Shown one piece after another: positions 32,576-43,372 of a stretch of DNA of 64,000 nucleotides. The stretch lies in assembly GCA_020740775.1 (NCBI GenBank), contig JAHEWK010000004.1, positions 682,001 to 746,000 on the forward strand, given 5' to 3'. A program made the translations under genes and the position numbers. This DNA comes from Ilyonectria destructans. Lineage: Eukaryota; Ascomycota; Sordariomycetes; Hypocreales; Nectriaceae. How positions within the stretch are numbered: the stretch's first letter is position 1; every line of letters begins with the position of its first letter. The notes beneath the pieces are model-generated. The model did not search any database, was not told the origin of the DNA, and saw only the letters and a list, made by a program, of their open reading frames with translations.

Positions 32576-33149
32576 TGTAAGCACCACGGTGACATCTCTT
32601 GCGACTCGGAGGGCGGTGCGATAGTTTCGTCTGCGTAAGAGAGTTCCCGGAGATGCACAACTCACTTGTAGCGAGGCGGTTTCCACTGAAGGAGAGTGAC
32701 GTTTTCGGTGAGTGGCAACGCGTGATGCAGGGGATGAAGTGACATAGAGATGATCCAGTGTCACATTGATCCCCGTTGGCGTTGGGGCGTCGAGGCGAGA
32801 TGGAACCTACCAAGAGGCTTCAGCACCTCAAATCTCTTTCCCAAGCCCCGGCCTGTAAAAGCCCACGCAAGGAGTGCAGCGCACCGCAGCTTTTATAATG
32901 AGTATTGCTATTCGTGCCACGTATGTCGCCCAATCCTACTTTTTCGTCCTGCATCCCGTCACCCAAAACTACGACGTACAGTGTAAATAAGTTAGGGAAC
33001 GCTCTGAACGCTCTGAACGCTGAACTGTAGGCACTAACTAGAATTTCCACTCCACTCTGCAGTCATGCAAATGAGACGTATATACCCCAATAATCAACAC
33101 CCACTCATCAAGGAGCTGATCCACCTACACGGGCGCCAAACGCCTGACA
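32576..33149. other. intergenic with a short dispersed element
   Basis: At about 32835-32872 there is a sequence very like 42529-42566 (TCCCAAGCCCC, GTAAAA and GCCCACGCAAG shared in order). No gene called. The remainder is upstream DNA of the tRNA. Confidence 0.45.
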
Positions 33150-33221
33150 TCTTCCGTAGTATAGTGGTCAGTATGCAAGCTTGTCACGCTTGAGACCCGG
33201 GTTCAATTCCCGGCGGGAGAG
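33150..33221 (+). tRNA. tRNA-Asp (anticodon GTC)
   Basis: A 72-base tRNA without intron. The acceptor arm TCTTCCG pairs with CGGGAGA, allowing one T-G pair, and the discriminator is G as expected for eukaryotic tRNA-Asp. The anticodon arm is CAAGC-TTGTCAC-GCTTG with GTC in the loop centre, and the T arm is CCGGGTTCAATTCCCGG, containing the B box. It reads GAC and GAT codons. Confidence 0.95.
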
Positions 33222-33254
33222 ATCCAGCCACATGTGCAACACATGTTATTGAAC

Positions 33255-33261
33255 TTTTTTT
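33255..33261 (+). terminator. RNA polymerase III terminator
   Basis: A run of seven T starts 34 bases after the tRNA-Asp. It is the first run of four or more T downstream, so it should end the transcript. Confidence 0.75.
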
Positions 33262-33374
33262 GCTTTTTGTCGGTGGGATTGACACTACGTTTTAATCGCG
33301 GCTGAGTTTTTACTTGTCGTATCAATTCAGTCCTCTTTGTAATTCTCTTTCTATTCATAATACATCATCTTTCC

Positions 33375-33390
33375 TTTTTTTTTTTTTTTT
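33375..33390. repeat. poly-T tract (16 bases)
   Basis: An uninterrupted T16 run between the tRNA and the GH43 gene, on the GH43 gene's 3' side. Probably a simple mononucleotide tract. Confidence 0.7.
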
Positions 33391-33493
33391 CCCTGCCCTC
33401 TATTTTATCATTTTACTTGACAGATGGATACCAGTAGCATTTGACGCAGCACTTCCTCTCACCTGGCCAGATTAACTGAAGGCGCCCTGAATA

Positions 33494-35409
33494 TCATTCG
33501 TCCAGCTCTTTCATCGAAATTGCCACAAAGTCAGCTGGGTCCAACACAGGCTCCCCTCGCCCGAAGGAGTATACCCCAAACATGACCCCAGTAAAAGCAC
33601 CGCCAACCGGCGGTGCAACGGTCAGTTCTTTAGCCAGGACCTTCACCGGCACTGAGTTGTCGCCGACTGAGATCGATAACTCATACGAAGTCGGAGTCGC
33701 ATGGATTTCAAACTCAAATCTTTCCACCGATGGCGTAATGGGGAACTTTGTGTTCTGCGTTCAATGTTAACATACGTCACCCTTCCACATACAACGGGAA
33801 AGACTCATACCGGTACGATTTGGCCTGTGCTTCCTGGCTCTCGAGATATCACCTTCCTCTGGTTCTCATGGTCATCTGGCGTACCAACAACACCTATCGT
33901 CACATAGGAGTAATTGCTCCACCACAGCACAACGCCGGCTTCATAGCCATACCGTGTCGGTTTGAACTCCATACTCGCGGTAAATTTCTGGTTGTGTGAC
34001 GACTGCTTTCTTAGAAGCATGGCTGGTCCCTCGGGACTGGAGAGATCGTAGCAGTTTCCGTACAAGCGCAAGAATCCAGGCCTCTCCGTTAAGCTGAAAC
34101 ATTGCTTCAGAGGGGTGTCTACGCTCGGTTAGAAATGTCCTTGGACCCCTAGCTCGGGGTTTCTCACTCTTTTGATACCACCCGAGTTCGAGAAACTCTC
34201 TAGAGAAGTCGGCCTGCCAAATTGTAGGAGCGGCCCTTTCGGTGGAAGTCAGAGATGCCCTTCCTTGAGTCTCCAGGGTGACATTCTTCCCGCCATTGAA
34301 TATCGGCCAGTCGTCGTGCCATTCAACTACTACTAAGAACGTTTCGCGGCCTACCGATGTTAGTTCATGCGCAGTCGACACCACGGGGACGGTACATACC
34401 AAGTTGAGGCTCCAAGAAAGATTCCCCATCTTTCACCGGTCGAACTCCCAGAAATACGGCCCACCACTTCCCGTCCCCATCTTCAAACACATCGGCATGA
34501 CCGGTCCTCTGGACTTCTTCCTCGGGTCCATTGTACCAAAGCGGCTTGCCTTGGCCCTCCCAAGGACCATATGGGCCTTCGCGACTTCGAAGAACCCATT
34601 CTTGGTGGCCAGCTTCGGTACCTCCCTCGGCAGTGAAAAGGTAGTAATAGTCTCCGCGTTTGATGATGTGAGAGCCTTCTGCAAGGCCATATGGAGACTC
34701 CCTGATGGATATAGGTGCAGTGAGAGTCCTTCCACTCGCAATATCAATCTCCGAGATGTGGATGGCGAAATTCTTGAGCTTGGAGTCGGGTGAATGCGAA
34801 GACAGTCTCATCGTTGTCGAAAGATACACCTTCCCATCGTCATCCCAAAACAGCTAATAAGTGTGAGATTTTAAACACCAAAGTGGAACAGAACTTCTTA
34901 CATCTTGGTCGAACCCGGGGTTATCGAAATAAACTGGGTCAGACCAAGCATTTTCGTCCCAGATATTGTCCGTCCACACATAGAATCCACGTGGGAAAAT
35001 GCGCTCCTGTATCGTTTGTATTAGTTAAATGGCATCAGGATAAGCTCTCCAGGGAGGAGGTTCCCACATCAACTGTAGGTCGATATCTCTGGAATACACC
35101 ATTTGCCAGATACCAGCGCTTTTCCTGAGGCCGATATCTCAATGTGCTGGCCCAGCTCCCCGCTCCAGGTTCCACTGTGCGCATTTCAATTTGGCTGCGT
35201 CTTGTCAAGGCATGGCCGATGAGTTTCCAGTCAATCAGGTTGGTAGAAGTGTAAATTGCACATCCTGGAAAAAGCTCGAATGTCGATGTACTGAGGAAGA
35301 AGGTAGTAGGCGTGGTGTCTGAAGCGGGCACGACACACACAGTTGGGTCGGGGTTGAAGCCTCGGATGACCGGGTTTCTGAAGGTCACAGTTGAATTATC
35401 TGTCGCCAT
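33494..35409 (-). CDS. glycoside hydrolase family 43 (beta-xylosidase/arabinofuranosidase type)
   Basis: A 550-residue enzyme in six exons: 35409-35068, 35006-34902, 34853-34400, 34350-34168, 34118-33811 and 33754-33494. All joins keep frame; the first donor is the weaker GTGGGA. The five-bladed propeller start FRNPVIRGFNPDPTV gives the catalytic base Asp21. FDQDLFWDDDGKVYL gives the middle Asp region and GLAEGSHIIKRGDYYYLF the general acid Glu. A C-terminal beta-sandwich of the GH43_C2/concanavalin type follows (SLTERPGFLRLYGNCYDLSS, GYEAGVVLWWSNYSYV). The family splits xylose or arabinose from plant cell-wall glycans. No signal peptide is evident at this start, so the enzyme may be intracellular and act on imported oligosaccharides. 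Confidence 0.9.
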
Positions 35410-36001
35410 ATTGACGTTTAATATCTTGGGCAATTTAAAATGGCTCAAGTAAATTATTACTCAATATTGAAACTGAAATGTTGGAACCCAGTTCGTTTTA
35501 TGCTTCCGCTCAAGTGTGTCTCGGCCGAGATCAGTTCACTTCAGCGTCGCGGGGTTTTCGTACTATTTTTCCATCAATCAAATGGCCGGATCAAACAGCC
35601 TAAATGCACACACTAGAGATTCCATCCAACCGTGCCAATAACGTCATCGTATTGTCATTGTCATCTTTTTAATCCACGAGCCGTGGTGCAAGAGGAAGGA
35701 CTTGGACTTAATTAACAGTCACTTGGCTCCACGATAAGGGACCTTGAAGGTATCTCTCTGCTAGAGTACTACGTAGTAGTCTACGAGATTCGATTCCGCT
35801 AATTTAGATCATTTCTGACCGGTCCGGCGGTGGGGCTCAATCCTTGACCTCATGAGTTAAGGGCCGACATTACCAAAGTCGATGAAGATATTATCATTAA
35901 GAAAGCCCGAGGTTACGTGAACCTGTGTGGAAGCTTTGGCAGTTGCCTATGGATACAGAATACAGAAGAAATACTATTAATTAACCCCTCACGGGATCAA
36001 G
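35410..36001. other. intergenic; palindromic TACTACGTAGTA
   Basis: No gene seen. The palindrome TACTACGTAGTA sits at about 35767-35778. A related sequence lies on the other side of the next gene at about 37557-37577. Confidence 0.5.
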
Positions 36002-37375
36002 TCATCTCCTGAACCCTTTCCCGAGCTCTGTCTCCTCCACGTGGACTATCATGTCATTTCGAACACGTATGCCGGCCACATCATCTCCTTCGTCCCCAAT
36101 CGAGCCATTATATCGACTTGAGATTACCGTATGGACGCCTTCTCGGCTGTGTTCATAGTCTTGCATGTCGCGCACACCATTTTCCGGATCCGCCAGTTGA
36201 TGTGTTGAACTCGTCTCATCGTCATCCTTTTCCTTGTTTGTTCTGCTCAACGTCGTCAACCTGATAGCATGACTTGGTCGGCTGATAGGTTGGCTGCTGC
36301 CAGCGGAGCTGAGGAAGCGGGCGGGAAGAACCAGGCTGAAAATCGGTCGGAGCAAAGGAAAGCAGGCTAGAAGAGATGACAAGTAAGCGAAAGGTCCGAG
36401 GAAGAGTCGGGTTGGGGTTTGTTACCGGAAACGATGGCGATATTTAACTCGACTGAGCCCCAGATGCAATACATGCCGTAGTCATGCGGCATCTGTGTTG
36501 ACTTCGGGTCATATCTGAGTGCCTCAACGATTGCGCCGATCGACGCAAGACACACACTGGATCATGGTTAGTAATCTCCTTCGTAACAAATGCAGCTGAC
36601 AGAAGAGCTTACATTCCACCGATGATGAAGAGGCCAGAAATGGCCAGCTTCTGGCCAAGCCGCAGGCGGAGCTTGAATACTTCAACAACTGGCAAGATCA
36701 AGATGACAACATCCATCAAAAAATGCGTAAACACGGTACCAAAGAAGAATTGCGTATCACTGATTTTGCAACTGCCCTGGATACTTTTGTCCCAATAGTA
36801 CTGGACGGGGATGCAGCGGAAGATCAACATGAAAGTCCGTAGAATAATCCACCCGATGCAAATAGCGATCAACACTTGAATGGGGATCCGGATCTTGGAG
36901 ATTTTGAAAATTCGCCAGTAGAGACATAATATAGCTAGTTTCGAACAGGCGATCGAGAACGCGTACGTGAGCGAGTTGAAGAATCCGATATACCTCGACC
37001 AATAAAGGATGGCTTCTCTGGCCTCGGGGGCGATGTCATCGGGCATGTATTGGCCGAGTGACCAATTAATTGTCCCTAAAAGAAATATGTTAGTCCTTCT
37101 AGAAAGGGTCTGGCATCTTGCAGAGTTGCTTCCTACATTCCAGAATGGTAGCGGAGTAGAGGCTTGCAAATACCTAACAACCCGTTAGCAGCGTTATTTA
37201 GTCAAAGTCAAACTGGAAATAGTAGGCTCACGAAGGCACCAATACAAAAGTAATCATCATACCACCAGCTTATCTTTGTCATCCGTCGAGCGATCATGCG
37301 CATCATCAGCGCCGCAGACGCTGCCACCCAGGTAATACCTGTCGAGACATAGATGTTCGTCTCGAGCCCAGCCAT
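36002..37375 (-). CDS. PTH11-like / rhodopsin-domain seven-helix membrane protein
   Basis: A 379-residue protein in five exons: 37375-37232, 37173-37137, 37075-36613, 36556-36426 and 36366-36002. All joins keep frame. It has the fungal rhodopsin-domain plan: extracellular N-terminus and first helix (IYVSTGITWVAASAALMM), the WWYDDYFCIGAF segment after it, then SRYIGFFNSLTYAFSIACSK, LCLYWRIF, a CxxxQYYWD-like loop (RCIPVQYYWDKSIQGSC), DVVILILPVVEVFKL, and the last helix pair. The seventh helix ends with SACFPLLRPIFSLVL, typical of the family. A cytosolic tail rich in charged residues and Ser/Thr follows. Such receptors sense host or environmental cues in plant- and insect-associated fungi. There is no CFEM domain here. 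Confidence 0.88.
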
Positions 37376-40300
37376 GGCTGCGACTAGAAGCTCACGCGAT
37401 GGTCCCTCATAAGAGGCCTCGAAATATTTCGATAATCGACTGAGTAGCGAACAATCGCTCAGCGCAATTCACAAGAGACACTTTGTCCATCAACAGATCG
37501 GCACGCACTGGCCGTCCCACCCCCAGTCTTTATGATTTGGGGCGGGGGAGAGGGTCGTACTGCGTAGTACGTAGTAGGGCTCCTGTCTCATGCTAGCTAC
37601 ACAGGGTAGCGTTATCGCCAGTCGTCACCAAGGACGCGTTTATTGGCCGTCAATCCCACCCTCAACGCCAAGGCCTGACTCGGTTATCACGGGGGACTGG
37701 CACCATGTGGCTGAAAACAGAGGCGACGATACGATACAGCCCTGAGGGCTTGGAGGCTAGTCTAGACCCGGCATAGTCGACCGTTCCGTGCTCCGCGGGC
37801 TCGCCTCCTGGGAGCGTCCAGCTAAGGAACTAGGTATCTCAGCTATGTGGTGGAACTGGGATCTATTTGTTGGTTTGACGAGTGGCTGAATCAATTTAAA
37901 ACGGCTAGTCATTTCCTGATTAGACCAGCCGTAGCAAGGCAGGGAATGACTCGATCCCCACATCCGGAGCCGTGCGCACGACTTTCAGCCCGTATCTCTC
38001 TGTGAAGATAGCGAGTCTGCAGCATGTGTTGGTCGATACAGGAGATTCTGGTTGTGAAACAGGAGCGCCCGTTTTGCCAAATAGCATTTCTACCCAAGTC
38101 CCAATGGAACACCGGAACCCGGGATAGAATCCCACGTCACATTTAACAGGTATATCCAGTGATCAATAATAGGTGGGAATTTTAACTTTGCTAGCATTAG
38201 CCACACCAATCTATCCTAACTTAAATGCTGTCGCCGAGTCGTCCTGAATTGTTGTACTGTTGTTCCATGGCACGCTATGAAGAGTGGCTTAAACAGGGGT
38301 TCTGTGTCATCATACGACTAATTCAACGGATGAGCTGAACCCTGAATTTCGTTCCTGGCTAGAATCTGGTCGTCGTTCTGGGTGCATCAAGATTGGATCG
38401 GATGCCGGACGAAACGCTCGAGCGACTCGGCAGGACTCGATCCGCCAAAGTTAATACTGGCCAATACTACCCATTTTACCCATTTTGTGAGAAGGAAGCG
38501 GCCGCAAAGAACGTTATCCCCTCTTTTAGCAGCCTTATCAGTACTGTGCCTGCGTTTGGGCTCTTGGTAGAAGCTTAGAGCTGAGCATATGACCGGTTTT
38601 ATCAAGAAGCTGCGGGATGCTTTAGAGGAAGCACTACCTAGTAGTCTGGAGGTTTGTTGCCGCTGGCGTTCGTAGTACTGTGAGCGGGATAGGGGCAATG
38701 CGCAGAATGGGATGAAAGGACAGGAACCTGAGGCTGGACATGCTTGACTCAGCCAGATTTAGCCCGTATTCTCTTCAGAAGCTAAGCCGCATGAGCTTCA
38801 CAGCTCGCTGCTAAACGTTATGGCTGTGCTTGGCATGGATGATGCCTGCCGGGAGTGGTGTATCCCGTTCGCACTGACACTCGCCGTATCGCTAGCTTCT
38901 TGTGGTGCGGCCGCCGATCTAACCGGATGGAATAGAACCGCCCATGGACATCAGTTGGGTTACTAAGCGGCGAACTCATCAATATGTGTGTTAGGTCACT
39001 CCTCTAGAACCCCCGAATCTGATTTGCCAAGTGTTCTTGACTCGCTGGAATTCGAAGATATGAACCAGCAATCAAGGACTTATCAATAAAGCCCACCGGA
39101 GTATTGCCGACTCACTCGAGATCACATTCAGCTAGAAGCTCTCCGCTAAAGCATACGGATTCCCGGAATTGGTCGAGATAACAGTGGACACTTTCGGACA
39201 AATGGAAAGGCAGCAAACGGGAGATCGATCTTGATGTAGTTGATCTCCGAAGACCCCAGGACACGCAAGCGTTTAGCAACAAGTGTGCTGCGACCTGAAG
39301 TAATCTCATCTTTTCTGAGCTATCCGAAATCTGGAGGTGGGCCTGCCAAAGAAACCCTTGCTTAAACATTCTGAGCCGACAACTATCTTATCGAGGATAT
39401 TTTCCGACACACATGGCACCCCTGTACCATCCTGCACTAAGGATCTCACGAGAAGATGAGATAAAGGTGGAATTAATTCCGAGGCAGCGGATCTTGGCGG
39501 ACAGTCTGCATGTTTGATAAGGTCTGCAACATGCAACCCCACGCCGCATACCCGACTTTGACTGAGTATAGTTTCCAAGGCTGAAGGAGCATTCCTCTGG
39601 GTGTGATCGGTACTCGCGCCTTCCAGTCATGGTTTATGAAATTGACCCCAATTATTATCCTGCAAACCCAAGTGATTGGGCACTCCCAACTCATGTCCGC
39701 GGTACTCACGGGGAGGTGGCGACGACCGGAAGAACTCACCCATCCCAGTGGTAAGAAAGCCATTGCCACTCTGCCTTGCAATCTTGAGGACTTGTGGCAC
39801 AGATGCAATGACCAAGATAAAATCCAGGTGAGCTCACGCCAGACTTGGGAATGCTTTATCAAGGCGCTCTACAGCGCATACCAGAAAGATATTAGATTAC
39901 CTCCCCGTGGCCTTTCGGTCCAGTTTGCCTACCAGTTCGATATCTGGACAGAAACGGAGCTCTCTATCGCTGCCAATGAGTACCCTGATATGGTCTCACC
40001 TGATAGAGAACGGAGTTCTCCACTCACTATCATCACATCCACCCTACGATACACTAGCTGATGCGATAGTCAAGTGGATCATAGGGGTCAGATAAGAACA
40101 AGAAAGTAAGATGTCTCTTCACTATGAATTCTCTGAACTGCGGCCTTATGTGATGGGTACCTGCTCAGAAGATGCGTGACTTACCAGGCATCCCTAGGAT
40201 ACGGATAGCTGCACGCATCACTACCTTCACCGCAGCACCCGCTCATTTCTTCTAGAGCTAGCGGTCAAAAAGCTGGTTCATGACTGACTCTGTGCTTCAA

Positions 40301-43300
40301 ATTGTGACGTCTATTATTGTCTCGCAAACCCATTCCTCGACCTCGCTTCACGACATCAGTGTGTAATCGAAGTGCTTGGAGACACTGATATTAGAATGCC
40401 ACTAGGTTCAACTCCAGTCCACCAATGTCGCAATGCCGCTACGGCAGAAGGGAATGATCACTCCGCTAATGCGTAGTGCAATTGTGGTCCATATCTCCGT
40501 CTGACAACCAACACTTTTCGGGTATTACAGATCAAAGTGTAATCATACAGTTTCCTGGGACATGAAACTTGCCGTTGCGTGATATTAACGAGTTTGATAA
40601 GGTGTGCCTAAATGCTCAAGAAGGTTTAACATGTATTGATAGGACATTTGAGATTCTGTGACGGTTCTGTGTTGCATCTAGCAGATAGAAGTGATCATAC
40701 GTGTAAGAAGCTCTTGCTATTCTTCCTATCTAAGGAGGGTCTTTGGGTCAGTCTTATAGATGAAAATGACCTCGGACGACCTCGGACGGTTGAGAGGCTC
40801 CAGGTGCTTCGTAGTCTTTGTCTTTAGCTAGCTATTGGCCTAGTCAAATGAAAAGCTAGACCCAGGACTAGACCGAGACGAGGAAGGTGGCGATGGCAAC
40901 CGTCGGTGGCGATGGGCCCCTGTGCTGAAGGAAGGAAAAGCTTCACTGCCGCAACAACCACAGAAATCCGATATCCCAATATATGTGACATGCTGACAGG
41001 CTCGCGGGATTTATCGAATTCGGAGCAATATCTATCTTGGTCACTACTAACGATGATAGATCTACAAAAGTCGGAAGGAGCGCGGTTCTTATCTATGAAT
41101 TCAACTATGCCCTTTGTCTTGGCTCATTCCTTGACGTAGGATGCCACAGCTGTCCCTTTCCATTTAGTCTAGGTGTATTGAGATCACTGTATTTATTATT
41201 TTCAGTTGTCAGATTGCCTCTTCAAGCTTTGGTCAGCGTACCTGCTCTTCATGTATTTGAATTAGTCTCTGGTGAAGACCTTTCTGTGTCTTGGACTTGT
41301 GCTAGATGAAGCGCATCCACCATCAATGAATTTATTTTTTAGAGCACATGTACTAAGGTTGGCATAGGAATTTTGGCAACTTCAATGGTCATGGGTAACC
41401 CCTACAGAGTCCTTTCTGTAAGCATGCCAATTTAGCGGCGGAAAATGTCGTTGGCTAACAACCCAAATCGTCTGCTACCCCTAAGCTAGATGCACAGGAC
41501 CGCATCTCTCAATTGTCAAGCTAGGTCGATCAGAGGTCAAGCTAGGCAACGCAATTGGGGGTGTGTGACCACGCAAGTGGTCTCTGCTAATAGGAACGCA
41601 TCTCATTAGGTGTTTACGAGGCCGAACACAGAGAATAATGGTGACAAGGCATCAGTGACGTTTGTAACAGCCCGTCGAATAAAGAAGGAGAAGACTGGAA
41701 GTAGGCAAGTATCCGATCGTAGCAAGTAGGATCAGAGACGGGAAAAAAGGTCTCAAAATAACTGAAAATCTGACTCTGATAATAACCGCCAAAGGTCTCC
41801 ATAAGGAAAGAAAAGAATTCCAACTCTGCGTTCTTGTGCCTCCTCTACTTAACACAGCTCCTTTCGCTTTTATCCCTATTATTTTGCTGCTGGCCGCGTA
41901 CTGCTAGCCCAATGCCCTATTTCCGCCCGCTTCAACAGGAGCTTCCTACTAAAAGATACCTGCTCTGCTACACCGTAGCTCGACGTGGGGAAGTTGTCAA
42001 ATTTTCTGCGCCAACCTTCGTATGACTTGTTTCTTATCGCATTCGCGATTTCAGCCTCGTTTTAGTGCTACAAGGATGTCCGGTAATGGTGTGCCGACAG
42101 TTTATCTTGCTGGCTACTGGGGTCTACAGTGCGGGACCTTGCAAGGTTAAGGCGCGGCTTAAAAGGCAAATGCGCAACTATATTGCATCTATTACTGTAT
42201 CTTCTCGGAACGAGTTAAGTGCTAGTTTTGCGCGATTGCTGTTTCATTTCCGCATCCTTTTGGTCTTTCTGAGGGTATTGCTGGGATTTTCCCCCATGAT
42301 GCTCGGAAAGCTGGGGAAACGGGCAGAAATTCCCTCTTTGCCAAGTCTCTCGTCTTCAGAGTCTGACACAGCAGTTGTCTTGGCGCAAGCATTGGAAAGA
42401 AATGGAAGGGAGGTGGCGTAAAATAACTGCGCCATAATCCTTACTCCTCAATCGGCAATTGTAACAAGTTATCCCCTCTCTCTGCGAAATACGGCCAGCA
42501 TCAACGCATCCAGGCAAATGAACGCCTCTTCCCCAAGCCCCAGCGCGTAAAAGGCCCACGCAAGTGGTTTACGGCTGTGCGGCCAAGCCACCATGTGCCA
42601 ACTGGCTGGTTCGGCGGATGTGGAGTCGCAGGCGTTTGTGTGTACTCGTACTTAGTCTGTAACAGGGAGGCCGGTCGATCAGCTGGGGAAATTGGTGGCC
42701 CCATCCCAAGTCAGGCAACGAGTCGGGGGCGGGACGGGACGATGAATAAGAGATTGAGTCAGACGAGGCTTGAGAATTAGGCATCGGGTGCGAATATCAC
42801 ATCCATACAGTTGTCTGTGGCAAACGTACTCTGGCCTCTGTTGGACCAAAGTGAAGCCTCCGTGAAGATCATGACGCACGTTAAACCGCTGCCTCACAAC
42901 CCTGCAGGGCTACAAATCACAGCCCTGCGGCTGTCTCAGGTGATCGCCCACACGAAGCCAAGACAAGCCGTACGGGCCCGGCCCGAGACATCGACAAGAG
43001 GATTGATCAACCAACCTCTCTCGCTCTGCCGGCATTGCCGCCGCGGGGATGGTAATTGGGCATCAGTAAGAACTAGACGCATGATTATGAAATAAAAAAT
43101 ACACGATTCAGGCCCAGCCTCATTGCCCCGTCTATTAGACTGGCACAGCCGTATTTCTTTTGTCGCCGCATTGATGCCTCACTCTTCTTTCGGCCCCCAC
43201 GATCGTCGACAACTAAACTCGAGCCCTTCCCCTCAACCAAGGCTCGACAAATAACTTGAACAAATTTCCTTCCTCTTCAACCCAAGCATCGTAGCAAAAT

Positions 43301-43372
43301 TCTCATCTTAGCGTCCCTCCTCTCTGCGTCCCCGTCAAATAGCGGTGACTCGGTCACCTCACAGCACGCGCC
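37376..43372. other. 6 kb gene-poor region with sequence scraps
   Basis: No convincing gene in six kilobases. The DNA is not extremely AT-rich. A minus frame at 37920-38135 and mixed plus frames at 39380-40060 (for example YEIDPNYYPANPSDWALPT, followed by stops) look like worn coding DNA but I cannot assign a family. At about 42529-42566 is the second copy of the short element also seen at 32835-32872. The final few hundred bases, CT-rich and with TCAACC/TCTCATC motifs, should be the promoter and 5' leader of the STAND gene. Confidence 0.5.

Noticed and set aside
37920..38135. 71-codon minus frame as a gene
   Set aside because: It reads protein-like but no neighbouring exon or family could be found; kept only as part of the gene-poor region.
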